Below, one piece after another: positions 42,948-51,925 of a DNA stretch of 64,000 nucleotides. Location of the stretch: positions 868,001-932,000 of the forward strand of contig NZ_CP126267.1 of NCBI RefSeq assembly GCF_001864935.2. The letters are read 5' to 3'. The notes below the pieces were generated by a model that worked only from the letters and a program-made list of their open reading frames with translations, made no database searches and was not told where the DNA came from. This DNA comes from Curtobacterium sp. MCBA15_012 (lineage in GTDB: Bacteria; Actinomycetota; Actinomycetes; Actinomycetales; Microbacteriaceae). A program made the position numbers and the translations under genes. Each line of letters starts with the position of its first letter. Positions within the stretch are counted from its first letter, which is position 1.

Positions 42948-43607
42948 TCACCGCACCCGCACCGCGCTGATCGCCAGGTGCGGCCGCACACCGGCGTCGG
43001 CCCGCTCCTCGACGTCGACGACCGCGAACCCCGCCTCGTCGATGACCGCCGCGAGCCGATCGGTCGGCCACCGCCAGGCCGCGGTCACGGCGTGGTCGAA
43101 CGGCTCGAGCGCTGCGCCGGAGAACGCCCCGACGAGCAGCCCGCCGCCGTCGGCCGTGACGCGGCGGAACTCCGCGAGGGCGTCCGGCACGGCCTCCGGG
43201 TCGTGGTGGACGAGCGAGTACCAGGACAGCACGCCACCCGCACTCCCGGCTCCGAGGCCGGTCGCCTCGAGCGTCGCGACGCGGAACGACACGTCCGGCG
43301 CGGACCGTCGGGCGATGTCGACGAACCGCGGCACGACGTCGAGCCCGACGACCCGGTGCCCGAGTCCGGCAAGGTGTGCGGTCCAGTGTCCCGGCCCGCA
43401 CCCGGCGTCGACGAGCAGACCGTCGCACGCGGCCGCCCACGACTCGACCCGGGCGCGGTCCGACGGGTGCACGGCCGCCATCGAGCCGAGCGCCGCCGCG
43501 TACTCCTCTGCCCGCTCGTCGTAGGCCTGCCGCACCCGCTCGTCCACCCGGTCGTCCACCCGACGACCGTACCGACCGCGACGCCCGGTCGGTGTCCGCT
43601 CGTCCAC
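42948..43607 (-). CDS. Class I SAM-dependent methyltransferase
   Basis: Methyltransferase of 219 aa. The SAM-binding motif is LLVDAGCGPGHWTAHLAGLG, followed by VVGLDVVP (motif II) and a Methyltransf_11-type fold. The GTG at 43607 has GGAG five nt upstream; an in-frame GTG at 43559 would give 203 aa and removes a basic leader. No partner gene indicates the substrate: it is convergent with the response regulator and co-directional with uxaC without being clearly in its operon. Confidence 0.85.
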   Translation of the reverse strand: MDERTPTGRRGRYGRRVDDRVDERVRQAYDERAEEYAAALGSMAAVHPSDRARVESWAAACDGLLVDAGCGPGHWTAHLAGLGHRVVGLDVVPRFVDIARRSAPDVSFRVATLEATGLGAGSAGGVLSWYSLVHHDPEAVPDALAEFRRVTADGGGLLVGAFSGAALEPFDHAVTAAWRWPTDRLAAVIDEAGFAVVDVEERADAGVRPHLAISAVRVR

Positions 43608-43674
43608 TCCGCTCCGGGGCTCAGCGCACGAGAACCGCCCGCAGGCCTCAGCCCGCGAGAACCGCCCGCAGGCC

Positions 43675-45114
43675 TCAGAGCTTGAACGTCGCCCGCGGGA
43701 TGTCCGACACGATCCGCCGCGCGGTCACCACCGCGTCCTCCTCGCTGATCTGGTGCGTGACGACGAGCGACGCCAGGTACGCCGCGTCCGCACGCCGCGC
43801 CATGTCGTGCCGTGCGGGGATGGAGCAGTACGCCCGGGTGTCGTCGATGAAGCCCGAGGTCTTCGTGAACGACGCCGAGTCGGTGACCGCTGCCCGGTAG
43901 CGCCCGATCGCCGCGGGGGTGTCGATGAACCACCACGGCGCACCGGCGTACACGGCGGGGTAGAAGCCGGCGAGCGGCCCGATCTCGCGCGAGAACACGG
44001 TCTCGTCGACGGTGAACAGCACGAGGTGGAAGCCGGGCTCGGTGCCGAAGGCCTCGAGCAGCGGCCGGAGCGGCTCGGTGAACGCCCCGACGGTGGGCAG
44101 GTCGTGTCCGGTGTCGGGGCCGAAGCGTTCGAGGGTCGGGCGGTGGTGGTTGCGGAGCACCCCGGGGTGCAGCTGCATGACGAGGCCGTCCTCGACGCTC
44201 ATCTCGGCCCAGCGGTACAGCATGTCGTGGCGGTACGCGACGGCCTCGGCGGCGGTCACGCGGTCCGGCCCCTGCACCGCGGCGGCGTGGATGCGGGCGC
44301 GCTCGACGGCGGACAGCGGGGCGGAGCCGGCGTCGAGGACCCCCGTGTCGGTCGCGGTCGCGCCGTGCTCGAGGAAGTACCGGCGCCGCGCGCGCAGCGC
44401 GGCCAGCAGGCCGTCGTGGGTGCCCGTGTCGATGCCGGCGGCCTCCCCGACCGACGCGACCACGCGCCTCCAGTCCGGCCCGGAGGGGTCGAAGACCGCG
44501 TCCGCGCGGAACGTGGGGAGGACGCGACCGGTGAACGTGGGGTCCGCTGCGAGCCGCGCGTGCGCGGCGAGGTCGTCGGCGGGACCGTCCGTGGTGGCGA
44601 GCACCTCGATGCGGAAGGCGTCGAACAGGGCGCGCGGCCGCATGCGCGGCTCGGCGAGCAGCGCGGCCATCCGGTCGTACTGGTCGTCCGCGTTCGCGGC
44701 CGACGGCTGCTCGGTCAGCCCGAACACGTCGTGCAGCTCCGTCTCGAACCAGTGGCGCACGGGGGTGGCGGTGAAGTCCTCCCAGTGTGCGGCCAGCGTC
44801 CGCCAGATCGCGCGGCCGGGAGGCACGGCGTGCGTCCCGGAACGGTCCTCGCGTCCCAGCGCCTCCAGTCCGACACCGTTCGCGTGCAGGAGCCGCAGGA
44901 CGTAGTGGTCGGGCGTGACCAGCAACGCGGCGGGGTCGGGGAACGGCTGGTCGTCCGCGAGCAGCGCGGCGTCGACGTGTCCGTGGGGCGAGATGATCGG
45001 CGCGTCGCGGACCGCGTCGTACACGGTGCGGGCGACGGCGCGGGCACCGGGGTCCGCGGGGAACAGCCGGTCCGGGTGCGGTGCGAGGGGGGTGGCGGTG
45101 GTCGTGCGGGGCAT
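43675..45114 (-). CDS. uxaC: Glucuronate isomerase
   Basis: Uronate isomerase of the amidohydrolase superfamily, converting D-glucuronate to D-fructuronate and D-galacturonate to D-tagaturonate; 479 aa, normal length. Metal-binding His44 and His46 lie in PIISPHGHVDAALLAD; PDHYVLRLLHANGV, FRIEVLATTDGPADDL and GFIDDTRAYCSIPARHDMAR are conserved family segments. The ATG at 45114 has GAAGGAG upstream. The gene lies downstream of, and co-directional with, a LacI regulator. The remaining hexuronate steps (fructuronate reductase, mannonate dehydratase) are encoded divergently at 52.8-55.5 kb. Confidence 0.95.
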   Translation of the reverse strand: MPRTTTATPLAPHPDRLFPADPGARAVARTVYDAVRDAPIISPHGHVDAALLADDQPFPDPAALLVTPDHYVLRLLHANGVGLEALGREDRSGTHAVPPGRAIWRTLAAHWEDFTATPVRHWFETELHDVFGLTEQPSAANADDQYDRMAALLAEPRMRPRALFDAFRIEVLATTDGPADDLAAHARLAADPTFTGRVLPTFRADAVFDPSGPDWRRVVASVGEAAGIDTGTHDGLLAALRARRRYFLEHGATATDTGVLDAGSAPLSAVERARIHAAAVQGPDRVTAAEAVAYRHDMLYRWAEMSVEDGLVMQLHPGVLRNHHRPTLERFGPDTGHDLPTVGAFTEPLRPLLEAFGTEPGFHLVLFTVDETVFSREIGPLAGFYPAVYAGAPWWFIDTPAAIGRYRAAVTDSASFTKTSGFIDDTRAYCSIPARHDMARRADAAYLASLVVTHQISEEDAVVTARRIVSDIPRATFKL

Positions 45115-45176
45115 CGACGGCTCCTTCGGTGCGGGTGGCGGGGCGAGCGGACGGGACGGGGCGGTCGGGGGACCGG

Positions 45177-46211
45177 TCAGGGTCCGCCACCCGGTGCGGG
45201 GCCGGTCGACTCCCGCACGGTCAGGTGGGTCGGGAGCGCGACGGCCGAGGCCGTGTGCTCGTCGCCCGCGCCGTCCGCCGGGGGTGCCCCGAGTCGACCG
45301 AGCAGCATCCGGATCGCGACCTGCCCGGCCCGCTCGATGGGTGACGTCATCGTCGTGAGGGGCGGGTTGCAGAAGTCCGCTCCGAAGATGTCGTCGCAGC
45401 CGACCACGGACACGTCCTCGGGTACGCGGACGCCGCGTTCCCGGAACCGCCCGAGCATGCCGATCGCGATGAGGTCGTTGAAGGCGATGCACGCGGTCGC
45501 CCCGGCGTGCACCGCGGCGTCGGCGGCTGCTGCGCCCGAGTCGACGAACGGTGCGTGCGGGCCGATGCGGGCGACCCGCACACCCAGACGCCTCGCGACC
45601 CGCACGAGTGCCCGCCACCGCCGTTCGTTCGACCACGAGCTGTCCGGTCCGGCGACGTAGAGGACGTCCCGGTGGCCGAGGGAGACGAGGTGCTGCACGG
45701 CCTGCTCGACCCCGCCCGGCGTGTCGATGAGCACCGACGGGACGCCCGCGGGCCGGCGGTTCACGACCACGAGCGGGGTCCGTTCGGCGAACCGTGCGAT
45801 CTGCGCGTCGGACAGTCGCGAGGCGGTGAGCACCGCGCCGTCCGCCTTGGTCGCGATCGCGCCGAGGGCGGCGAGCTCGGCCTCGGCGGACTCCTCGGTG
45901 TCGACGAGCAGCTGCGTCCACCCGGCGGCGGCCAGCTGGTGCTGCGTGCCGCGGATGACGTCGAAGTAGAACGGGTTCGTGATGTCGGACACGAGCACCG
46001 CGACCGCCCGGGTGCGTCCCGACGTCAGGGCGCGCGCCTGCTGGTTCGGCACGTAGCCGAGTGACCGCGCTGCCTCCTGGATGCGCTGCTGCGTGACCCG
46101 GTTCACGCGGTCTGGCAGTGCGAGCGCCCGCGAGACGGTCGAGGGGGCGACGCCGGTCGCGTCGGCGATGTCCCGGATGGTCACCCGCCGGGTGGTGTCG
46201 GTCTCGCGCAC
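45177..46211 (-). CDS. LacI-family transcriptional repressor of hexuronate locus
   Basis: Repressor of 344 aa with helix-turn-helix TIRDIADATGVAPSTVSRAL, hinge RALTSGRTRAVAVLVSD and a sugar-binding-type effector domain (NPFYFDVIRGTQHQLAAAGW). The start is GTG at 46211 with GGAGG upstream; the open frame extends further but starts before a helix-turn-helix are not plausible. uxaC follows 62 nt downstream. A 38-bp palindrome lies 130 bp upstream in the divergent promoter region, so it should control uxaC and the divergent importer/uronate operon, responding to an intermediate. Confidence 0.92.
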   Translation of the reverse strand: MRETDTTRRVTIRDIADATGVAPSTVSRALALPDRVNRVTQQRIQEAARSLGYVPNQQARALTSGRTRAVAVLVSDITNPFYFDVIRGTQHQLAAAGWTQLLVDTEESAEAELAALGAIATKADGAVLTASRLSDAQIARFAERTPLVVVNRRPAGVPSVLIDTPGGVEQAVQHLVSLGHRDVLYVAGPDSSWSNERRWRALVRVARRLGVRVARIGPHAPFVDSGAAAADAAVHAGATACIAFNDLIAIGMLGRFRERGVRVPEDVSVVGCDDIFGADFCNPPLTTMTSPIERAGQVAIRMLLGRLGAPPADGAGDEHTASAVALPTHLTVRESTGPAPGGGP

Positions 46212-46340
46212 CGCTCCTCCGTCCTGCCTCGCACCGTCGCGAGGTCCTGCCTCGCACCGTCGCGAGAGCGGATCCGCACCGTCGCGACGACGGGTCGGCA
46301 CCGCCGCCTCGTCGCGCCGGTGGACCGACGGTAGGACGGG

Positions 46341-46378
46341 CTGGCAACAACTGGCAACCGGTTGCCGGTTGTTGCCAG
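46341..46378. promoter_or_regulatory. 38-bp LacI operator, nearly perfect palindrome
   Basis: CTGGCAACAACTGGCAACC is followed directly by its complement with one mismatched pair. It contains nested GGCAACCGGTTGCC (LacI core with central CG) and outer TGGCAAC half-sites, allowing two dimers or a tetramer to bind. Confidence 0.8.
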
Positions 46379-46463
46379 CGGCGGGACAGTGGTGCGCAAC
46401 CGGCAGCGCCGCCGGGGACCGGGCAGCGCCGCCCGGTGGAGGTCTCGAGGAGGAAACCCCCGC

Positions 46464-47816
46464 ATGAGCACAGGAAGACGCAGGACCCGCGCACTCGTCG
46501 GTGCCGCCGTCGTCGCGGTCGCCGCCCTCACGCTCCAGGGCTGCGCGGTCGTGGACGGCAGCGGTGACGACCCGGCCACCCTCCGCGTGATGATGGCCGC
46601 GGACACGACCTACCCGAAGGAACGCAAGCAGTGGCAGCAGGAGACCGCTGCCGAGTTCAAGCGCACCACGGGCGCGGACATCCAGTGGGAGACGTACTCC
46701 TCGCCCCAGGAGGAGCTGACCGCCATCCAGACGAGCGTCATCTCCGGGCAGGGGCCGGACGTCTACGCGATCGGGACGACGTTCACCCCCACCGCCTACG
46801 CCACCGGGGCCTTCGTCGAGATGGGCAGCGACCAGTGGCGCGCCGTCGGCGGGAAGGACCAGTTCGACGCCGCGTCGCTCGGCATCTCCGGGCCGAGCGC
46901 GTCGAAGCAGATCGGGATCCCGTTCGCCAGCCGCCCGTTCGTGATGGCGGTGAACACGGAACTCCTCGCACAGGCCGGGATCACCGAGCTGCCGACGACC
47001 TGGGACGCGCTCACCGCGGACGCGGAGGCGACGACGCGTGACGGTCACTTCGGCATGGCGGTCGCCTACGCCGACGGCTTCGACCCGTGGAAGTTCGTCT
47101 GGGGCATGGCCGAGAACGCCGGCAACACCATCGTCGACGGCTCGAAGGCCGAGATCTCCGCCGACGCCGTCGAGAACGCCTACCGCACCTACTTCGACTG
47201 GGTGACCAAGGACGGCGTCGTCGACCCGGCGGCGATCGGGTGGAACAACGCCCAGGCGCTCGCACAGTTCGCCGACGGCAAGGCCGCGTTCTTCCCGATG
47301 ACGACGACGACCTCGCTCAACACGCTGAAGGGGTCGGCGGTCGACGGGAAGTACCAGTACGCGCTGCTGCCGACCGTGCCCCCGGGGGCGACCGAGCGTC
47401 CCGCCGACGGCATCGAGGCGGCGAGCATCCTGTCCGGCGACAACCTCGTCGTCGCCGACTACGGCACCAAGCAGGACCTGTCGTTCGACTTCGTGCAGCA
47501 GGTCTCGTCGCCCGCGGCCCAGGAGCGCTACTTCGAGCTCTTCGGGCAGCTACCGACGAACACCGAGGCCGCGCAGACGATCGCGCGGGAGAACCCGGAC
47601 CTCGCCCCGATCGTCCAGGCCGGCAAGCTCTCGAAGCCGACCGCCTTCACCGGTGCGTGGTCCGACATCCAGCTCTCGCTCGTCGACGTCGTCGTGCAGT
47701 CCATCCCCTCGCTGAAGAGCGGCGAGGTGACGGACGACCAGCTCCGGAAGCGGCTCGCCGCCGCCCAACGGGACGCCCAGGCGACCCTGGACCGACAGAA
47801 GAACGGAGGCCTGTGA
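46464..47816 (+). CDS. Extracellular sugar-binding lipoprotein (fourth ABC importer)
   Basis: Family 1 solute-binding protein, 450 aa. The signal sequence (RTRALVGAAVVAVAALTL) ends in the lipobox LQGC. GAGGAGGAAA precedes the ATG at 46464. First gene of a long operon (permeases, TIM barrels, dehydrogenases, mannonate dehydratase) facing the lacI-uxaC operon, so a glucuronate-containing oligosaccharide is a reasonable ligand (inference). The next ATG overlaps its stop (TGATG). Confidence 0.93.
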   Translation: MSTGRRRTRALVGAAVVAVAALTLQGCAVVDGSGDDPATLRVMMAADTTYPKERKQWQQETAAEFKRTTGADIQWETYSSPQEELTAIQTSVISGQGPDVYAIGTTFTPTAYATGAFVEMGSDQWRAVGGKDQFDAASLGISGPSASKQIGIPFASRPFVMAVNTELLAQAGITELPTTWDALTADAEATTRDGHFGMAVAYADGFDPWKFVWGMAENAGNTIVDGSKAEISADAVENAYRTYFDWVTKDGVVDPAAIGWNNAQALAQFADGKAAFFPMTTTTSLNTLKGSAVDGKYQYALLPTVPPGATERPADGIEAASILSGDNLVVADYGTKQDLSFDFVQQVSSPAAQERYFELFGQLPTNTEAAQTIARENPDLAPIVQAGKLSKPTAFTGAWSDIQLSLVDVVVQSIPSLKSGEVTDDQLRKRLAAAQRDAQATLDRQKNGGL

Positions 47817-48838
47817 TGACGCAGGTCCAGACCCGGGCACCACGCGACGCCGAGCGCCCGCCGCGCGAGGTCCGTCCGCACGGCCGCACACCGCTGTACC
47901 GGCGCGAACGTCCGCTGTGGATGCTCCTGCCCGGTGGCGTGCTCATGCTCGTCGTCATCGTCGTGCCGCTCCTGGTGGGCGTGTACATCGCGATGCTCGA
48001 CCTCGACCAGTACACGCTCCGCCAGTGGTTCAGCGCCCCGTTCGTCGGACTCGCCAACTTCGTCGAGGCGTTCACCGACTCACCGCTCCTGCACTCGGTG
48101 TGGATCTCGGTGTCGCTGTCGGTGCTCGTCACCGCCGCGACCGTGCCGATCGGTGTCGCCGCGGCGATCTCGACGCAGAACCGGTTCCCCGGGCGCGGAC
48201 TCGTCCGCTCGGTCTACCTCATCCCGTACGTGCTCCCGGCCTTCGTCGTCGGCACGTTCTTCCGGACGATGCTCCAGCCGCAGGGCGTGGTGAACACGGT
48301 GTTCGGCACGGACGTCCTCTGGCTGAACGGCTCGGCGTCGTACTGGGCGCTCGCCGGCGTCATGGTCTGGACGAGCTGGCCGTTCGTCTACCTGCTCTCG
48401 CTCGCCGGGCTGCAGGCCGTCGACGGCGAGGTGCACGAGGCCGCGGCTCTCGACGGCGTCACCTGGTGGGCGAAGCTCCGGTACATCGTCTTCCCGTACC
48501 TCCGGGGCCCGCTGAGCCTCGCGGTGATCATCTCGATCCTGCACAACATCAACAACTTCACGCTGCCGTTCGTCCTGTTCGGCATCCCACTGCCCTCGAG
48601 CGTCGAGGTCATGCCCGTCCTGACGTACATCGCGAGCTTCCAGTCGTTCCGCTTCGGGCTGTCCGCGGCGATGGCGATCTGCTCGCTCGTGATCGTCGCG
48701 ATCCCGCTGTTCGTGTACCTGCGGGCCGTCAAGCTCGACACCGGCGACGACGCCGGACCCACCCGGAAGCAGCGCCGCGCCGACCTCGCGACGCTCGCCG
48801 CCCCCGCGGCGGCCGACATCGAGGGAGCCCGCGCATGA
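47816..48838 (+). CDS. Carbohydrate ABC transporter permease (MalF-type)
   Basis: Permease of 340 aa. A charged N-terminal tail of about 33 residues precedes the first helix (MLLPGGVLMLVVIVVPLLVG). The EAA loop reads EAAALDGVTWWAKLRYIVFP. The C terminus ends in an Ala-rich cytoplasmic tail of about 35 residues, longer than usual. It shares one base with the upstream stop and overlaps the next gene by 4 nt. Confidence 0.92.
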   Translation: MTQVQTRAPRDAERPPREVRPHGRTPLYRRERPLWMLLPGGVLMLVVIVVPLLVGVYIAMLDLDQYTLRQWFSAPFVGLANFVEAFTDSPLLHSVWISVSLSVLVTAATVPIGVAAAISTQNRFPGRGLVRSVYLIPYVLPAFVVGTFFRTMLQPQGVVNTVFGTDVLWLNGSASYWALAGVMVWTSWPFVYLLSLAGLQAVDGEVHEAAALDGVTWWAKLRYIVFPYLRGPLSLAVIISILHNINNFTLPFVLFGIPLPSSVEVMPVLTYIASFQSFRFGLSAAMAICSLVIVAIPLFVYLRAVKLDTGDDAGPTRKQRRADLATLAAPAAADIEGARA

Positions 48839-49797
48839 GCGCCCACGGCACGCCGTTCGCCGGGACCACCCGGACCCGTCCGACCGCGACGCTCACCGAG
48901 AGCATCACCGCGCCGGGACGACGACCCGGCAGACGCCCGTACGACACCGACGTCACCCGGCTCCTGCCGCGGTGGCTGCTCGTCCTCGTGATCGCGGTGA
49001 TCACCGCCTTCATCGCGGCCCCGGTGCTCTACATCCTGTTCGGCTCGGTCAACTCCGACGTCGCGGTCGCCCGGGGCGAGTACTTCCCGTCCGAGTTCAC
49101 GCTCGCGAACTACGTCGCGATCTGGGACACCGTCGCCCTCGGCCAGGGGCTGGTGAACTCGCTCCTCACCGCCGGGGCCGTCGCGGTCGCGAGCGCCACG
49201 CTCGCCGTGTCCACCGCCTACGTCCTCGTCCGGTTCCGCTTCCTCGGCCGCCTCACGATGCTGCGGGGGCTCCTCGCCCTGCAGTCCGTCCCCGGGACGC
49301 TCCTGCTCCTGCCGGTCTTCGTGGTGTTCGCGAACATCGCGAGTGCGACGGGCGTGCAGGTGATCGGTAGCCGGTGGGGCCTCTTCGTCACCTACCTGAC
49401 CTTCGCCCTGCCGTTCTCCACGTGGGTCATGGTCACGTACCTGCGCGGTCTGCCGAAGGAACTCGAGGAGGCCGCACGCATCGACGGCGCCTCGAGCGGG
49501 CGCATCCTGCGGAGCGTCGTCCTGCCGCTGTCCTGGCCCGGCATCGTCGTGTCGGCGATCTTCGCCTTCCTGCTGGGCTGGAACGACGTGCTGTTCAGCA
49601 CGATCATGACGACCCCGAACACCCGCACCGTCGCGGTCGTCCTGCAGGTGCTCGGCACCGCCCAGGAGGGCGGCGCCGTCCCGATCTACGGCCAGATGAT
49701 GGCCGCCTCGATCGTGTGCGCCGTCCCGGTGGTCGCGCTCTACCTGGTCTTCCAGCGCTACCTGGTCGGCGGCCTCACGGCCGGCTCCGTCAAGTAG
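48835..49797 (+). CDS. Carbohydrate ABC transporter permease (MalG-type)
   Basis: Second permease of the fourth importer, 320 aa, with a 40-residue polar N terminus and helices starting at LVLVIAVITAFIAAPVLYIL. The EAA loop is EAARIDGASSGRILRSVVLP. It ends GGLTAGSVK. A strong palindrome follows its stop, which may separate expression of transport genes from the enzymes downstream. No ATPase gene is present. Confidence 0.93.
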   Translation: MSAHGTPFAGTTRTRPTATLTESITAPGRRPGRRPYDTDVTRLLPRWLLVLVIAVITAFIAAPVLYILFGSVNSDVAVARGEYFPSEFTLANYVAIWDTVALGQGLVNSLLTAGAVAVASATLAVSTAYVLVRFRFLGRLTMLRGLLALQSVPGTLLLLPVFVVFANIASATGVQVIGSRWGLFVTYLTFALPFSTWVMVTYLRGLPKELEEAARIDGASSGRILRSVVLPLSWPGIVVSAIFAFLLGWNDVLFSTIMTTPNTRTVAVVLQVLGTAQEGGAVPIYGQMMAASIVCAVPVVALYLVFQRYLVGGLTAGSVK

Positions 49798-49830
49798 GCC
49801 GCTGTGCACAGCGTGCACTCCTCCACGGAC

Positions 49831-49872
49831 AGCCTGGAGGCGCGGTGCGGGCCCGCCCCGCGCCTCCAGGCT
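49831..49872. terminator. REP-like hairpin after the importer genes
   Basis: AGCCTGGAGGCGCGG pairs perfectly with 49858-49872. The core GGAGGCGCGG...CCGCGCCTCC is shared with the dispersed family but the outer arm (AGCCT/AGGCT) differs. Its position within the operon suggests attenuation or mRNA processing rather than full termination. Confidence 0.55.
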
Positions 49873-49901
49873 GGTACCCCGGTCACCACGAAGGGAACGT
49901 C

Positions 49902-50738
49902 ATGACCCAGCCCAGTTGGGAACTCTCCGGTTTCGGCGACGAGATCGACGCCGATCCGGCGGTCCAGGTCGCCGTGCTGCAGGCGCTCGGCGCCTCCGCG
50001 ATCGAGGTGCGGAGCGCCTGGGGGGTGAACGTCGTCGACCTCGACGACGACCAGCTCGCCGGCCTGCACCGTGTCCTCCGGGAACGCGGCCAGACCGTGT
50101 CCGCGATCGCGTCGCCGATCGGCAAGGTGCCCGTCGACGAGCCCGTCGAGCACGAGGTGGGGCGGCTCGGCCGGGCGATCGCCGCGGCGCGCGCGCTCGG
50201 CACCACGAACATCCGGATCTTCTCGTTCTTCTTCCCGGGCCGGAGCGCCGAGGACGTCCGCGACGACGTCCTCGTCCGGATGCGGGCGCTCGCCGACCGT
50301 GCGGAGCGCGCGGGGGTCACCCTGCTGCACGAGAACGAGAAGGACATCTACGGCGACGTCCCCGACCGCGTGCTCGACATCGTCGAGAGCGTCGGGTCGC
50401 CCGCGCTCCGACTCGCCTGGGACAACGCGAACTACGTCCAGTGCGGGGTCCGCCCGTTCACCGACGGATGGGCGCAGCTCGCCCCGTACGTCGACTACCT
50501 GCAGGTCAAGGACGCCCTCGCGGCGGACTCGTCCGTCGTCCCCGCGGGCGAGGGCGACGGTGAACTGCTCGACACCCTCACCGCGCTGCGTGACGCCGGG
50601 TACTCCGGGTACGCCTCGCTCGAACCGCACCTCAGCGACTTCACCCACCTCGGCGGGTTCTCCGGCCCCGCGGCCTTCGGTCGCGCCGGTCGTGCCTTCC
50701 GCGCCCTCACCGACCAGATCGGAGTCACCCTGCGATGA
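49902..50738 (+). CDS. Sugar phosphate isomerase/epimerase-like TIM barrel
   Basis: TIM-barrel protein of 278 aa in the xylose-isomerase-like superfamily. Metal-ligand strands are visible: Glu in TLLHENEKDI, Asp in LAWDNANYV, Lys/Asp in YLQVKDALA and Glu in YASLEPHLSDF. AAGGGAA precedes the ATG. Its stop overlaps the ATG of a Gfo/Idh/MocA dehydrogenase. Enzymes of this type in uronate or inositol loci are epimerases, isomerases or dehydratases; the reaction here is unknown. Confidence 0.88.
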   Translation: MTQPSWELSGFGDEIDADPAVQVAVLQALGASAIEVRSAWGVNVVDLDDDQLAGLHRVLRERGQTVSAIASPIGKVPVDEPVEHEVGRLGRAIAAARALGTTNIRIFSFFFPGRSAEDVRDDVLVRMRALADRAERAGVTLLHENEKDIYGDVPDRVLDIVESVGSPALRLAWDNANYVQCGVRPFTDGWAQLAPYVDYLQVKDALAADSSVVPAGEGDGELLDTLTALRDAGYSGYASLEPHLSDFTHLGGFSGPAAFGRAGRAFRALTDQIGVTLR

Positions 50739-51925
50739 CCTCACCACTCAAGTTGGCAGTCGTCGGCGCCGGCGTCATCGGCCGCCACCACGCCCGCGTC
50801 GCCGTCCAGCACCCCGACCTGCAGGTCGTGGCCCTCGTCGACGCCGTCCCTGCGGCGGCCACGAGCGCCGCCGACGAACTCCAGGCCCTCGGCGTGCCCC
50901 GCCCCGTCACGACCGCGACCATCGAGCAGGCCATCGCCGCGACCGACATCGACGTCGTCGCGATCTGCTCGCCGTCCGGCATGCACGTGCAGTTGGCCGA
51001 GGCAGCGCTCGCCGCGGGCAAGCACGTCGTCATCGAGAAGCCCCTCGACACGACGATGCCGCGGGCACGCGAGATCGCCCGGCTGGCAGCCGAGGCCCGC
51101 ACGCGCGGGCTCGTCACGAGCGTCATCAGCCAGCACCGGTTCGACCCGGCATCGGTCGCCGTCGCCGGGGCGGCGCACAGCGGCGCCTTCGGGACCGTGA
51201 CCTCCGGCGTCGCGAGCGTCGCGTGGTACCGGTCGCAGGGGTACTACGACTCGGGTGACTGGCGCGGCACCTGGGCGCTCGACGGCGGCGGCGCGGTCAT
51301 GAACCAGGGCGTCCACACGGTCGACCTGCTCGTCTGGGCGCTCGGTCGTCCGGAGGAGATCTCCGCCCAGGTCGGGCTCCTCGCGCACGACCGGATCGAG
51401 GTCGAGGACACCGCGGTCGCGACCGTCCGGTTCCGCGGTGGTGCGCTCGGCGTCATCCACTGCACGACCGCCGCCTACCCTGGCCTCTCGGCGCGCTACG
51501 CCGTGTACGGCACGCACGGTTCCGCGATCGTCGACGACGACCGGCTCGCGTACTTCCACGTCGCCCCGGACACAGCCACCCTCGAGTCGGCGTCGACCAC
51601 CGCGAACACCACGGCGGTCACGGACGCCGCCGACCAGAAGGACGCCGTCGTCCCGCCCGAGCACGTCGTCGGCGGACCGGGCGAACCGGACCACTTCGCC
51701 GCCGGGCACGCACGCCAGTACACCGACGTCGTGGCGGCGATCCGCGAGGGCCGCGATCCGGGCGTCACCGTCGACGCCGCACTCGTCTCGCTCGCGACCG
51801 TCCGCGGGCTCTACGTCAGCGCGACGCTCGGGCAGCCCGTGCGCATCGACGACGTCATCGACGGGAAGTACGACGACGTCGTCCCGACCGTCCCGGTCAC
51901 CACCCGCGAAGGAGCAACCCGATGA
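50735..51925 (+). CDS. Gfo/Idh/MocA-family oxidoreductase
   Basis: NAD(P)-dependent sugar dehydrogenase of 396 aa. The nucleotide-binding motif VVGAGVIGRHHARVA is followed by EKPLD after GKHVVI, and the substrate domain contains GGGAVMNQGVHTVDLLVWALG, with the likely catalytic His. The ATGA overlap upstream and the ATGA overlap with the next TIM barrel place it in the middle of a coupled enzyme series. A redox step on a uronate or its glycoside is plausible, but the substrate is unidentified. Confidence 0.92.
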   Translation: MTSPLKLAVVGAGVIGRHHARVAVQHPDLQVVALVDAVPAAATSAADELQALGVPRPVTTATIEQAIAATDIDVVAICSPSGMHVQLAEAALAAGKHVVIEKPLDTTMPRAREIARLAAEARTRGLVTSVISQHRFDPASVAVAGAAHSGAFGTVTSGVASVAWYRSQGYYDSGDWRGTWALDGGGAVMNQGVHTVDLLVWALGRPEEISAQVGLLAHDRIEVEDTAVATVRFRGGALGVIHCTTAAYPGLSARYAVYGTHGSAIVDDDRLAYFHVAPDTATLESASTTANTTAVTDAADQKDAVVPPEHVVGGPGEPDHFAAGHARQYTDVVAAIREGRDPGVTVDAALVSLATVRGLYVSATLGQPVRIDDVIDGKYDDVVPTVPVTTREGATR

